Notes under the pieces: model-generated
What the model saw: the letters and a program-made list of their open reading frames with translations, nothing else
Told to the model about the DNA's origin: nothing
Databases searched by the model: none
Made by a program: the position numbers and the translations under genes
From: Holacanthus passer
Taxonomy: Eukaryota; Chordata; Actinopteri; Pomacanthidae
Assembly: GCA_025331565.1 (NCBI GenBank)
Contig: JAFREQ010000043.1
Location: 2,604,001-2,668,000 of the forward strand
Reading direction: 5' to 3'
Length of the DNA stretch: 64,000 bases
Part shown: piece after piece, positions 1 through 24,960 of the stretch
Layout of the letters: every line of letters begins with the position of its first letter
How positions within the stretch are numbered: the first letter of the stretch is position 1

Positions 1-638
1 CTGGTGCAGTGACATCGTTTTGGAGACGGTCTTGGTCCATGTTAACATAGGTTAAAGGAGAGGTCTATTTCAAGAAATGGCTCTTGAGCCCGCACTCTCT
101 GAGCAGCATGCCCTGACCTCCTGCACTAAGGCAGTGAGAAAGTGAGTCACTGAGTTTTTTCTTCCTGTAGGCCGTATCATTCTGTGTAAAGCTTTGTACG
201 AGCTAATTGTGTTTTAAGAATCCACCAGGATAATGTGACACTTTGTGAACACGCACACATGTGCAGCCACCCAGAATAGTTCATTTTCCCCTGTAGCGTC
301 TCAAAGGGCTCTGAGTCATCCTTGTGACACTGCCATCAGCATCTGGCCCCCTGAGGACTTTTAATATGTACACTCACACACACATTCAACTCTTGCTGTC
401 TCTCGTACTTTCTTTCCTACATGAATATTTTGCTCCTTGTCTTAATATTTGACCTATCTCTTTTCAATTTTCTCCCCTCTTTTTTTTGCCCCCATGCCTC
501 TCTCCCCCATTTTCTCCTGCCTGCCATCTCCTATCTTCTCCAATCTCTCCCTCCTCGCCTCTCTTGTCCTTCATTTTCATCTTCCTATTCTTCTCTCTGT
601 CCATCCTCTCTGCTTCCTCCTTTACCTCTCCTCTGTAG

Positions 639-12722
<12,084 letters not shown>

Positions 12723-13063
12723 AAGCAGCCCGCCCTTCCTCTTTGTCCTCCTCCTCATCCTCCTCCTGCTCCGCCTTCCTCCCTACTTTAACACACCATA
12801 ACCACAGACTGTAACCAACCGTGTGTGTGTGTGTGTTTGTGCGTGAGAGACTGTGTGGGGCGTGCGTGCGTGCTTGTATGTGTGTGTGTGTGTTCATCAC
12901 TTTTAACACCCCGCCTGGACACCTCTACAGCTCTACACCGGCACTATGTCTTCAGCGATATGGATTTTGCTGCAGCTGACGGATTACCCTTCAACCACAA
13001 AATAAACTGCACCAACCACCTCCTGACTGTTGATTTTGTTGTTAATTTTATTTTATGTTTTTT

Positions 13064-13083
13064 TCTTTTTTTTTTTTTTTTTT
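13064..13083. repeat. Poly-T tract in usp7 3' UTR
   Basis: T-rich run (about 20 bases with one interruption) just after the first kilobase-proximal part of the 3' UTR; open frames through it are artefacts of low complexity. Confidence 0.7.
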
Positions 13084-14620
13084 AAATCGTCTCCCTCTAC
13101 GTTTGAGGCTGTTCGGTTTTGGGGTTTTTTTCTTCTTCCTGGCTTCTCTGCCTGTTGACTGCCAGTTTTTTTGTTGCCTGTCTGGAAGTGGGAGAAATAA
13201 AATTGGATTTTAATATAAAATAAGCGGAGAGGGGAGAGGAAGTGGGACACCGTATGAATATAAGTATATATACTGTATGTGTGTGTATGTGTATATAAAT
13301 ATATGTATATATACACACACACGCAGTATATATGAACTTCTAGACTTAGTTTTTTCCTTTTCCCACCCTACTCATCAGCTTTTTTTTCCCTTCAGATTTT
13401 TTTGCGGGTTGTTTTTAAATAAAGAGTTGTTTGAAGAGGCATCGTGCTGCTGTGTGGAGAGTTTGATGGAAGGATGTTTACGAGGACTAACTGACAGAAT
13501 AAGAGGGAGGAGGGCCGATGGTCATTTTTTGCAAAACAAAAAAAAAAAAAAAACAGCTGCGAACTGGCGTCCATCCTGAGGTTCACTAGTTGCCCTGATG
13601 TGGTTCCTTATATTTTCTGCTCCCATCCCTTTAGTGCAACAAAAGTATTTCCAAGTTTACACACACTTCTTTCTCACTTAGTATGTTTGGAGGAAAAATG
13701 AATAATTTTTTTTTTTGTCTCTTTCTGCAGATCTTGTATAATAAAATAAAAATCCACAGCATCTGTTTAAAAATAAATGGGGGAAAAAAATGAGGAGGAA
13801 ATTTGTCTGTATTTCATCTTGCACGTTGGCACTTAATGTCAGAGGTTTCTCAGGACCGGCAAATGTACATTTTGGTTGTGGTTTTGAGTTGCTCAGTGAC
13901 TTCAAAGGAACACACACACACATGCACGGACATTACTCCCCCTGACTTTCTCTTCCATTTTTGTTTTTTCAGGGGGTTCTAATGTCTTTCTCAGTCATTC
14001 CTCCTCTGAACGCAAACACACATGAGCTTCATCATCTTCTCTCTTGATTGAAACTGTCGCCTCCAGGTGATTGGGTGCAGTAACTGCGCTATGCTTTGGT
14101 AGGGAGCTGCAGACACTTGGAGCCCACAGGTTTGAGGATTGTGTAGAGACAAAACCAGCATTGTAAGAAACACTTTAAGCCCTATGAATTTATTTTTTCG
14201 TTTCTTTTTTTGTTTCCTTTTAAAGCACAGATGGAATGCTCCCCCTAATAGCGCATAGCTGGCTCTGTAAAGACAACATTTATGAATTGTATATTTAAAA
14301 ATATGAACGTGTAAAATTTAAGAGAAACACTCGCCAGGTGGAAGGAAGGAGCCAGGTGTCCATATTTCTTGTGTGTAGGGTTTTCTCTTTTTCTTTGCGT
14401 TCCTGATGTACCATTGACGATTTTTTTCTGTTACACTTGGATTTTTTTTTTTCTTTTCAAAACTAACTGCATTGGTTTTGTCTTGTTAAAAAGTGCAGTA
14501 CAAAGATGACCTGCAGAATCACACCTTAATTTGATCTTTTCCAGTTTAAAATCCTCAGTGTAGCAGCAGTGTACGACAACTATTCCTGTATATTGCCTTT
14601 TTGCTGGAAAATGTATGTTG

Positions 14621-14626
14621 AATAAA
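14621..14626 (+). terminator. usp7 distal polyadenylation signal
   Basis: Canonical AATAAA, with T-rich sequence before it and an A-rich cleavage zone about 10-20 bases after it. It is the last such hexamer before the repeat at 14686. Confidence 0.7.
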
Positions 14627-14685
14627 ATTTTCTATAAAAACAAAAAAATACTGCTGCTTGTCCATACCGGTGCTCCAAAACACTG

Positions 14686-14837
14686 TTAAAGGATTAGTTA
14701 GACATTTTGGGAAATACAATTATTTGCTTTTTTTGTGGTGGAGATTTGGATGAGAAGATCAATCTACTCATCTAACTCTTGTCAAGAAAGCTGATAAGCG
14801 TGTTTCCCAAAATTGAACTATTCCATCAAGATTTAAA
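14686..14837. mobile_element. Short TIR-bearing (MITE-like) element, deleted copy
   Basis: Left end reads TTAAAGGATTAGTTAGACAT followed by TTTGGGAAATA; right end has TTTCCCAAAATTGAACTATTCC, the imperfect inverse of the left end. The inner motif 'gatgagaagatcaatctac' also occurs in the copy at 25855. Terminal inverted repeats with no coding capacity suggest a non-autonomous DNA transposon. Length about 150 bp, shorter than the copy at 25855. Confidence 0.6.
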
Positions 14838-15555
14838 GTTGCCTTCAACCTGGAACTTCGATATTCGATATTTTACTATTTCGATTGCTGAGAATCATAT
14901 TTGTTTAAAACTTGTGCAATAAATGTTCATTTAAACTTCAGAGCATGTTTCAAGATGGACGACCTTTTCAGGAAGGTCACAGTACAGCTGAGGCCAGAGG
15001 GAATGTCATTAGTTTTGCAGGTATGTGTTCACAAACCAAAGTGCAGAATAAATTCAAATGTTGACCTGATGATGGAGCTAGAGGAAAAGACAGAAGATCA
15101 AAATTATTATCACAGTTCATTCTGATGGAAACATGAACATCTGTACTCATTCATGACAATTCATCCGACAGTTGTTGAGATATTTTACTCTGGACCAAAT
15201 GAAATATCAAATATCATTTAATGCAGGAGTAATGTTCACTGGCATTGCTGGTGACCAAAACTGAAACAGCTGAGATTGAGAGTTCATTCTTGACCTTGGA
15301 AACAGCAGTTGATAAAGCAGCCTCACACAAGGTCCTTTCAGCAGCTGTTCTGCAAACAATCTTCTCTAGCTGATGCTATTTGCCCGTTTGTCATTTAAAG
15401 TGGAGGCTCAAGATTCATTTTTCTGCGAGCTTTGACAATGTTGACTTAAGAACTGAGGTTAAAAGAAGAGGAAGATGTGCAATGTGACCGAAAGCTCCAG
15501 AACAGCCACTAAATGGATACTGAGGTGAGATTGTTTTGACAACAAAAACACCAGC

Positions 15556-16170
15556 AATGGTAGAATGTAACTGAGTACATTTACTCGAGTACTAAAATTC
15601 AGGGTCCATTTAATGCAACTTTATACTTCTACTACATTTCAGAGCCAAATATTTTACCTCTTACTCCATTTATTTCACAGCTTTAGATACTAGTTACTTT
15701 TCAGATTACAATTTCTCTTACTTTTCCTGTCCAGTAAAAACATCTCAAATTAGGTCATTTTGAGTGTGATTTTTCTGATAAACTGAAGGATGAAGTGTTC
15801 CTTCGTGGGTGGAGAAAATTCTATTTCTTAAGCTAAATAAACTGTTTAAAAACTGTCTTGGATTAGCTGGTAAATGCACCTGACACGAAGCTGAAAACAG
15901 AGCTGTTTTTCTGAGCTCAGGAAAAGTTGGGACAGCAACACTACAAACATATGATCTTATAGAATATGACGCACTGCTGATTAAACTAACCAACAGTATA
16001 TAGTTAAAATGAGCTCAACCATAAACATCTACAGCACCAAAATGTGACATACACATTAATGCAGCAGTAATGTTTATATAGTAGTACAACACTGACATCA
16101 ACATCAACTTATCTTTACTTATCTTTCTTTACTTTTTCTACTTTAAGTAAAGGATCTGAATCTTCCACCT
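15556..16170 (-). repeat. Percomorph-type dispersed repeat, about 600 bp, reverse copy
   Basis: Begins 'tggtagaatgtaactgagta' with 'catttactcgagtac', and ends 'actttaagtaaaggatctga' plus 'atcttccacc'. These are the complement of the two ends of the copy at 62993-63487 (start 'ttggaagaaatactcagatc', end 'acttgagttaatgcacttcc' then 'tttccacca'). Sits between usp7 and the LITAF-like gene. No open frame or identified class. Confidence 0.65.
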
Positions 16171-17410
16171 CTTGTACAGTTACTACCCGGTGCTTTGTGG
16201 AAACAGAGCACCTTAAACTTAACTAACAGGCCAGCTGGTTGGCCCTGACCTCTGACCTCTCTAGAGAAAGGTTAAAAAAAGACAAAAATATACACAGCAA
16301 GGTGCATATATGGTCTATATAGTCTACTTTTATTAGAGAAATAATGTTTAAAAAATAGTTCATAATAGTACATAACAGAGTCCAAGCACACTCAGTTTCA
16401 TCCAGGGGACAATATGAGAGGAGATGAAGAAGAATCACATCCCTCACTACAATATTACACATTGTTTTTGCATTGTGAAGCAGGAACATTTAAGTTAGAA
16501 AAAAAAGCAACCAGACAAAAATATATTGTCTGATGGCTTCATGCCTTTAGATGTTAGTTCAGCACAGAAATGGTCGAAAATGGTTTTAAATATTCCAACA
16601 TTTTGGCAAATCGTATTTTCAGTGCCCTGATCCAACAACACTACCAATGAACACGTCACATCGTAGTGTAGCATTGCTTTAATTGTGCATTGTCCTTTAC
16701 ATGGTAATGAATTCACATGACACATCTTTGGAGGTAAAGATCTAAATAAAAACTACATTTACATCTGGCTGCTGTTGTATCGTATAAGCTCTTCTTTGAA
16801 CTTCATGCTCGCTCAGATTTCCCTTCATCCCTTCACATAAGAATTATAAGGCTAATTTTTAAGGCTGACAACATATAAATATAACACAAATAAGCCACAC
16901 TGGTCTAATTTTATTCTGGAGTGTTGCAAAACAAAGCCAACAGCAAATCATCTGTGCAATAACTGAAGATGAGCAAACGTTTCAATTTTCGCTCCCTGCT
17001 GTGGTTTAATGTCGGCTTGTTTGCAGATATTTATTCAAAAGTTGAATGAGCAAGCCCTTGAAAGAAAGTATATTGATAAAGTTTATGTACAAGCCTTCAT
17101 TTGAACATAATGAGTGCAGAAGTTGTTGAGTAGGGTAATAGAGAAAGTTTCTTTTCTGCTGGAATGGCTCCCACAAAGTGCATGGAGTGTGCTGGATTTA
17201 ACTTGCCAGAGCTTTAAGAGTGAGAACGTGATATTTAAGCTCTGGCGATACAATCACTCCCAGTCTGTTTGCTGATAAAATGATGTTTGATTTTTACGTA
17301 TGCTAATGCAAAGGCTCATCCATAGAAATAAGCTACATCCCCCAACACAGACAGTGGTAACGGAAAGCTGTTTTCATATTTCTATGGGTCCATTTCTGCC
17401 CTCACGGCCG
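16171..17410 (-). other. LITAF-like gene 3' UTR / intergenic sequence
   Basis: Sequence downstream (minus strand) of the LITAF-like stop. AATAAA-type signals on the minus strand occur around 17030, 16910 and 16329-16334; which is used cannot be told. The two convergent genes (usp7 ending near 14640 and this one) are separated only by repeats. Confidence 0.45.
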
Positions 17411-19552
17411 TCATTTACAGCATTTCTTCTTCTCCACGTGCAGGATTCTGTTGCAGCGGGGGCACGTGTGGTATGCGTCCTTGAACTTTTTCATGAAGAA
17501 AGGAATCAGGCAGCAGCACAGGACTAACCTGCACACACATACACAAACACACACACGATTAGTGGCATGCAGCTGTGTGTCAAAATTTTCTTTGTTTTGA
17601 CCATGATGAAGGTTTTCATCATTTGTTGTTTACATTTTTATGAACTGTACGAAACTTTTTTGGGCGTCTTTTATTTTATAAAAAGCAAGCAACTCCCACG
17701 TGTTACTGACCCTCCTCTTGACTTGACAAACTCAAAATTGAACAAATGTCTGAATGGATTTGCTGCTAAAGGTTATTGCAGTTGCTGAATGAGTGAATCA
17801 GGAGCAGCTTTTATGCCAAATAATAAAAATAACTATGAAGTAGATTAGATAATGTTACATAGGCTGGTAAATGAATTGCTAGTGACAATAAATATTCTCA
17901 TTTTGTTGTGGAAAATAAAGCCCTGATGCAGAGACTTAATGAACTTTTTCAATAAACCTCCCAAGGGATGAATGATATACAACACAGGTCTTGCACAAGA
18001 TTTATATTTTCATTTTTGAGAGACCTTAAACCTTTCGTGCAATAAACAGAATGGGTTAATTAAATTAAAGCATTTGTCCTGCCAAAAATCAGAGCTTCAT
18101 CTCAGGGCTTTGCAGTCGTACAACATGTGACGCCTTCTATTCTTAGACCTTTAGTTTGAATAAGGAAAACTCCACAGAACTATTTTAATAAGCAGCGTAT
18201 TTATTGTCTCCTTATTGTCTATCGTATTCACTTCAAATGGAGACAGAGAAAGTAGTCCTCAGTGGTCCATTAAAATACTTTCTGTTTAGATTTCAAGCTG
18301 CAACAACGTCTAATTTACCATATAGATACCGATACAGATATGTATATTTTGACTGTGTAGACAACATGAACAATGCCATCATACAGGTTAGGGATGTATT
18401 CACACTGCACTGAATTTGTAGGTTCATGCCTCTCTGACTTAAGTTGATTTCAAAGCAGCCAGCCTCCCTGAGGCCCCAGAACCTCTAGGGCAGGGGTTCC
18501 CAAACCTGGTGTGACCAAAACTGAAACTGAAGGTGACCCACGGGCCAAAAGCAAACACTGCCCAGTGGTACTAGGATCCCAAGTCCCCTTGATTGATTGA
18601 CTTCCTGTACAAAGTGTAACTCTGCCTGTCACGCTCAGATTATGAAAAATAATTAAAACTAGGGATCGTACATATTAAAAGAGAATATTAAACTTGCAAA
18701 AACAAAACAGCATAAACATAAGCAATTTATACCTTTTTTTTTTTTTTGCTAGAAACATTTGCACTTGCTCTCGGGTTACTATATGTCAACTGTCATCCCT
18801 CTTTTGCACAACTAAAGTACAATATGAAACTGCAGTATCAGCTAATGATGTGGCCTCGTGTTGGGTCTGTCCTGGGTGGTCTCTGGTCTGCATATGTACA
18901 CTGTACTTAATAGGAGCTTGGAGGTAGGAGAGATGCTGTGTAACACACACACTCACCCACAGCAGATGAAGAGTAAGCACATGAGCCAGGCATACGTCCC
19001 TGCTTTGTAGGTGACGTTGGTCATGACCTGCTGCTGGCAGGAAGTGCAGGTCGTCATGCCGGATGAATCCCCCAGCGCCGTGTCGTAGCTCACAAACTTC
19101 CTTTTGCCATCGCTGGTATTGAGACTTGAATTGAGGCCGCCTCCTCCACTGGTGTACACTGATGGAGAAGGAGAGGAAACAGGAAGGTCAATCACCTATG
19201 AACTAGAATCAACTGTGGGCTAAGGTTTTTGACGTGTTTCCAGGATGTGTAACGTCAGGTGTGGGTTTACCTGGTGGGACATTAGGGATGTCGCCTTCCG
19301 ATGGGGTGGTTGGAGTGAATGGGGAGTGGACGTAATAAATCTTCACACCGTCATCCTGATTTTCAACTGGACCAGAGGAAGAGGGAAGAGAAAGAAAACA
19401 GGGAGGAGGTGAGACAGACACAAGATGGACTTAATGAGCCAATCTGTTGTTGTTGATGATGATGATGATGATGATGATGATGTGGACAAGGTGTGTTTGG
19501 GTTTACCTGGTACGACGTAGGAAGGGGACTCTTTCTTCCCATCTGCACTCAT
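17411..19552 (-). CDS. LITAF-domain membrane protein (LITAF/CDIP1-like), 153 aa
   Basis: Small monotopic endosomal-membrane zinc protein of the LITAF/CDIP1 family. Coding exons (minus): 19552-19507, 19366-19271, 19158-18957, 17528-17411; total 462 nt. Residues 1-80 are a polar, Ser/Pro/Gly-rich N-terminus. The LITAF domain spans about 82-146: first zinc knuckle C85-x2-C88, an amphipathic/hydrophobic Cys-rich membrane segment (about 103-126, including ICCG and LCCCLIPFF), then H135-T-C137-P-R-C140. Family members bind zinc with the two CxxC pairs and dip into late-endosome/lysosome membranes. The tail ends CCK after a KKK run, unlike the YKRL-type ends of human LITAF and CDIP1, so I do not give a symbol. 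No PPxY motif is seen in the N-terminus, though human LITAF and CDIP1 are proline-rich there. Exact paralogue unresolved. Confidence 0.9.
18957..19158 (-). other. LITAF-like exon 3, carrying first CxxC and start of membrane segment
   Basis: Acceptor CCATCAG before TGTACACC and donor GG|GTGAGT. Encodes residues 48-115. The 1.4-kb intron to the last exon splits the hydrophobic segment after ICC-G, so both halves are needed for the domain. Confidence 0.85.
19455..19482. repeat. (GAT)n/(ATC)n trinucleotide repeat
   Basis: About nine GAT units in the first coding-region intron of the LITAF-like gene, preceded by (TTG)n. Predicted His or Ser runs across it are intronic and not protein. Confidence 0.9.
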
Positions 19553-20090
19553 TGTGCTGCAAAGAGAGAGCAAAGACATAAAAAGACTATTACACCACTT
19601 CATTAGCAGTAAAGACAAAATACACTCACACCCAATGAAACTTATCTAACATCTGTCTTATTGCTGTAACAATATGTTCCCATCCCCTCTCCTCCTCTTG
19701 AGATACCGCTTTCTGCCACTAGGTGGAGCTAAAGCCTGACTGATGGCGCTAAAAGCATCTGTCAGACTCTGATGGAAATGTCTGTCATCTCTTACTGATA
19801 CATATTTAGTCCAAGCAGATGAATTAGTTTTCGGCACAGGGTATGTATATTGCATTGTGTGGATGTTTCTTGTCAGTAGGCCTGTTGGGAAACGCTTGGG
19901 TGTGACTCTGTCTGGGGTGTGACAGCTGACATGTTCCAGGTGTGATCGCTCACTGATTTATTTTTTTTAGCCTCTTTGTCTGTTCACACTGAAAATCTCG
20001 CTAGGATAAAGCCAACTGAGAGGATGCATTGATTGATTTTATTTTTGATTTTAGGTGATCATTTATGAGTAGATTGTAACAATAATACTG

Positions 20091-20122
20091 TATGGGTTAT
20101 AACAATACTGTTATAACCCATA
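20091..20122. repeat. Perfect hairpin, 14-bp stem, 4-nt loop
   Basis: TATGGGTTATAACA, loop ATAC, then the exact reverse complement. Lies in the large 5' intron of the LITAF-like gene. No tRNA or known RNA recognised. Confidence 0.85.
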
Positions 20123-21791
20123 ATGAGAGACCTCTTTTTGTTAATACAACTTGCTTGTAAAACTGGATTGCATCTACAACTTTTTTTACATGATGTAAGA
20201 AAAAGTCAACAGCATTCTGTATCAAACAAAACAGTAGAAAGAAAACAGGTTAATGCCATTTATATGTGAAGCAGCTGCAGCAGAAAATGCTGGTTTTGCA
20301 TTAGCAGTAAGTTAAACTTAAATTGTGAGACTGGTATTGATGAGATGAATTAAAATATATAATATAGTGATTAATAAAAATAGAATATAAAACTATGTGT
20401 TGGATCATTTCCTGTGAATCTCTGTGGCTGCAGAATGGCGGACCCCGCCACCAACATTAAAATCTACTATATAGAGTTATGTGAATGGCTCAAGGGTTGT
20501 AACTTTAAGACTGACTCTTGCAAAAGATTCACAGATGCTCCTTGGTCAACAAAATAATGAACAGTTTCTCAGATCAACAGAATATGTAAATGTCTGTATG
20601 GTTTTCTATAATAAAACTCCAGCAGCCTCTTTGTAAGCTTCAAACTTCCTCTGGAGAAGCTGCCACACCTTGATTTAAGCACACTTGCAAGAAAGTAAAA
20701 GACATCCATGTGCTCCTTCAACATATATTTAAAGAATCAAACTGCACAACAGCGTGATTGTTCTCTGTGGTTGCTCCCTTCTTGCAACATTTCTGCAACT
20801 AAACCAAACATGCTAAAAATGCTTATCGATGCTAAAGGGGAATGTGAGTGTTAAAGATAGATCATAGAAGACAGATCATCCACCAAATGCAGCAAAAACC
20901 AGAGGACGGACAGTCAGGGGCTGCTTAGGTTTGATGAAAGGTCAACTGCAGGGTTGAATGTCTGTGACGTCAGTCCAGAAGATCCACAGTAATTATTGCT
21001 TTCACTCAGAACGTGGATGAGCCAAATCTCTCAGAGCGAGACGTGGCCTCATTAAAACATAATTAGTACTCTTGTCATGAGAGAACAATCTGACCTACAA
21101 ATAACCAAACGCTGCCTCGTTATATCTTGATAATTAGTCAACTATATGGGTCACAACAGAGCGTGGAGCAAATTTACTGTCCCTCGGTTTTATTATTATT
21201 GCAACCAGAGCATGAAAATAACAAAGCACATTTTTATCAAGTGCAATTTTGAGTCCATGGCACAATTTTGATGCATTCATACATTTATCTCATGACTTAA
21301 ATCTATATTAAATGATCACATATGAACAGATCCATAACTTGTCACTTTAACACAGGCCCTGACAGAGCATGCTCAGTTCAGTGCTGCACTCTTGCTGTTG
21401 TCTGCCTGGTTTTTAGGCCCATTGACAAACAAAGGTCATGTGACCAGTTTTTATATAATGACCTCAGACCGGAAAGATACTTTTTCTTTTGTCTCCTCGT
21501 TCTCGCTGTGTCTCTCTTTACGTATAAACAAACACAAAAACACAGCATGACTAAGCATCCTCTCTCTTTCTCTCTCTCGCTCTCTCGCGCTCTCTCACAC
21601 ACATGCACACACACATGCAGAACACCACACACTAGCTTGATTATCATGTAACGTCCTCTCTGTCCTACATCCTCTCATTAACACACACTTTGCTCCAGCC
21701 ATTCATTACAGGCACTGAGGTAGAGCCATAGGTCATCGCTTGTCATCGCAGTTCGCACTTGGAGAAGATGACAGGCTGCTTTGTCACTGTG

Positions 21792-21817
21792 TCACACACA
21801 CACACACACACACACAG
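21792..21817. repeat. (CA)n microsatellite
   Basis: CA run in the 5' intron of the LITAF-like gene; a CT/CA-rich stretch also lies at 21560-21625. Confidence 0.95.
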
Positions 21818-24800
21818 GGCATGCATACACCCATATGTCTGTGTGGGAATGCGACCAAGCTGCATGCTTCTGTCTCTGTGTCACAGACTGAGGGTGTGTC
21901 GCTGCTGGCTAAACTGCTGCATAAATCAGAAATCTGTCGAGTGAGGCAAAAAAAATAAATAAATCTGTCATCATGTTGTGTGATTGACAGGAAAATTAGT
22001 GAAACACTTCACTCAAAAAACTGGGCATAAATGTTAACTTGAATGCATTTCCAAAATGTGTTTCTGTGTCTCCTCACAGCTTTATGGTTCCTTCCTTCCA
22101 GTCTGACAACAACGACAACATCAATTGCAAAAGTTTGGGGCGTGTTGGATTCAGGTTAGTCAAGTAAAGTTGTTTCCAGCAGCCTCAGAGTCCTGTTTGT
22201 CCCTTTTTTTTGTAGAATTTGATTTGTTTGATATGTTTTTTAATCTCAGTGGGCGAGAAAAAGTAAAGCTTGGAGAAGAACTGCAATGTGGCTGCAGCAG
22301 TCGTGGTGCGTTCAAGATCCTTATGTTTGAATATGACAAATGGATCGAACTGGATTGACTGAAGTACACACAAATTAATGAGATAAGCAATATAGATAGA
22401 CAGACAGATGAATGTGTCCAATAGCCAAATAGTTGCTATAGTGGTGTTTCTGTCATCACACAGTATATAAGGCTGCTGATGGAGGCAGGAACTGGGTGCG
22501 GCTTCCAAAAAAATTCATCTGCCACATTGCAGAGATACTTTAAAACCTCACAGGGGGGAAAGTTGGAGGCTGCCGATCAAACAATACGTCTTCTATGAGA
22601 GAGGGCCGAGGCACATGACCTCGGCTCAGACGAGGTTCGCCTTCTCTGAAGGTTGGACGGTGAGGCAGGTGATTGATGGAAGATTAATGGAAGAAGTGCT
22701 GGGTGTGACTGATCCAGAAAAACTGGCCCAGTAATTAATGAGCCACTTATAAACTTCCTTCTCTCTCATTCTGCTGACAAACTAAAGAAACATTCCAGAA
22801 CAAGTTAAAAATATAAAACCAGCCATTCAGACTTTTTGGTGATTGGCTGCTGTTATCACATTATGATATCAGCTGGTAGTTTCCTCAGTGAAACTTCGTC
22901 AACACCCTGAGACACATCTGACTCATAGGTGTGGCTTCACTGTATGTGGCATCTGTGCTGGTCAAACCTGACTGTGTGAGACAGAGGGACAGGAATGTTC
23001 GCTGTCTACTTTCATGATGCATTTTAATGATCAGCTGACAAGGGAGGGGGTAATTTAAAAGTGGAAATTACCCAGTTAATCGCTTGTAATTTCAGATAAA
23101 GACATGGACTTAATCCAGGGAATAAATTCAACTCATTCAAACAAAGTTCAAGATAATTTTTTCCTAAGTTTGGCCTTGATTCAAAACAAAGGTTCATCCC
23201 AGAATATCCTGCTCACATGATCCAAGCATCCTGGAAATTAAAATACTTACAATATATTTGTTGCCTTTTGTGGACTAACTTTAACCATCACAGCAACATA
23301 TTAAAACAAGTCAGTAAATTCAGGATTTTAAGTTCTTAAATAAAGTTAGCAGTTTGTTGTTTTTTTTAAATTGTGTTATTCTTGTGACTTTTGCTCTTTT
23401 TTAATGTATATGACTATTAATAAGACAAATAGCAAACCATTTTTAGGACAAAGGAAAAAAGAAAACCTTTATCAGTCAGATCTCACAGTGTGTTTTTGTG
23501 TCCAGTATAATTTCGGAGAATGCTACATTAGTTGTCTTTCTTAATTCAGTGTACCCCCTTGTTGAAGTCCCTGAAACTGAGCATCTGTCTCTAATTTTCT
23601 AATAACTGCTACGACGTTTTTATTAATTTACTTTTACCATATTTTGTCACGTGAAATGATGTCTAATAAAATGTAAGACCTGATTGTGCTCAGTGCCACA
23701 ATCATGTGTCATTGCTCGGATGCGATAGCGTTACAACTGCTCAGATTTGCTGGGAAGCTAAACGTTCACAGTATCAAGTATCATAGTATATGGAAAACCA
23801 TTTGTATCCGAAGTGTTTCTCATTCCTCGGCTGCTACTGCAAAACTACAATTACAACAACAAACTATAGAAACTTCAAATTGGATTACAACAAAACCTAT
23901 AAATCAGAAATACAGAATGACACATTAGATTCTTTGTTTTGGGGGATTTTTTCCTGTGTGTTTTGGCTGATTGGGGATCAGATCACAGTCAAGCTCAGAC
24001 TGAAAATCAGGGATGCCTAAAATGGTGTAAAGAATCTTCTGCAGATTTCTCTTTGCACTGTAGAAATCAGATGCATACCCACATGTACAAGGAGCTTAAC
24101 GTTCCTATAGATCCTCATGCTGAATAACAGGTTCACATTAAATCTACACATACCGGAGTCTAAGCCACTGAACAAGAGCTGGGCTATTTTCACAGCTGTA
24201 TGCACCCTGGGCTACACCCATGGCCTCTACGTATGCCTATTGTTCAAAACCTGAAATACCAAACCCACAAAAAAATAAAAAAATAACAAATAGAAACATC
24301 AAGAAAGAGGAAGCAAATGACCTAAATGTGAACAGGACTGAATATCAAAATTAAAATGACTCCCTATAAAACCTGGAGCCTATAAAACCTGTTGTGTGTG
24401 TGATCACATTCCAGACAACAGATTTAGGTCACATCAGATTCATGAATGGTGATTTAATGTCTTTAAAATCTAAAGCTACAGATGAGTATTCAGTCCTGGA
24501 TAAACAGAATAAATTGTTTTTGGAAAGCATTTTTTTCTTCTTTTCTAATAATGACCAATAATTTCCTGCTCAAGCATTTAATGTACTGTTGATTTTTAAT
24601 TCTCAGTTCATCTTCTTTTTGCCAAATAACTTGGTTATGAATTAACCAAACTTTCTATCTTTGTTTTTCTGTCATCAAACCATTCTTTCTCACGAGATAA
24701 TTAAACCAGCCATCAGTCATCTTATTTCATAAATGTCAAATCTCACAGACATAAACCCTAACTCCTGTTACATCTTCAGTTTAAGATCCCATCTTACAAA

Positions 24801-24852
24801 CTCTGTGTAACCTGTATAATCAAATTCTCATATTAATGTCTGATGGTCTTAC

Positions 24853-24960
24853 CTGGGCCAGGTGTTGCAGTCAGTAGGCAGAGATGTGTGTAAGTTGCTG
24901 CTGATGTAGAGTCCAGACGCTGTAGCTGAGAGGTCCACCTGTCTCACCTGTACCTGTACA
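24853..24960 (-). other. Probable 5' noncoding exon of the LITAF-like gene
   Basis: On the minus strand a good donor (GGCCCAG|GTAAGA) ends at 24853. The first coding exon has an acceptor (CTCTTTGCAG) at 19558-19557, only four bases before the ATG at 19552. That arrangement needs an upstream noncoding exon, and this is the best donor seen. Upstream limit is a guess. The implied intron is 5.3 kb. Confidence 0.5.

Larger units (their letters stand above)
12723..14640 (+). other. usp7: usp7 3' UTR
   Basis: Sequence between the usp7 stop and the last good polyadenylation signal, AATAAA at 14621-14626, followed by an A-rich stretch. Other AATAAA/ATAAAA copies near 13195, 13420 and 13742 could give shorter 3' ends. 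The UTR contains GT and T-rich tracts and no supported ORF. The last 60 bases (TATTGCC, TGCTGGAAAATG, AATAAAATTTTC) resemble the end of the mammalian USP7 3' UTR as I remember it. Confidence 0.75.

Noticed and set aside
1..638. Additional usp7 exon before 639
   Set aside because: No segment with splice sites matching the preceding USP7 protein sequence was seen; the upstream exon must lie outside the window.
13053..13322. Lys/Tyr/His-rich antisense frames in the usp7 3' UTR
   Set aside because: They arise from poly-T and (TA/CA)n tracts.
18489..18512. CAGGGGTTCCCAAAC-type terminal sequence (hAT-like end)
   Set aside because: Only one terminus is visible and no partner inverted repeat or target duplication was found.
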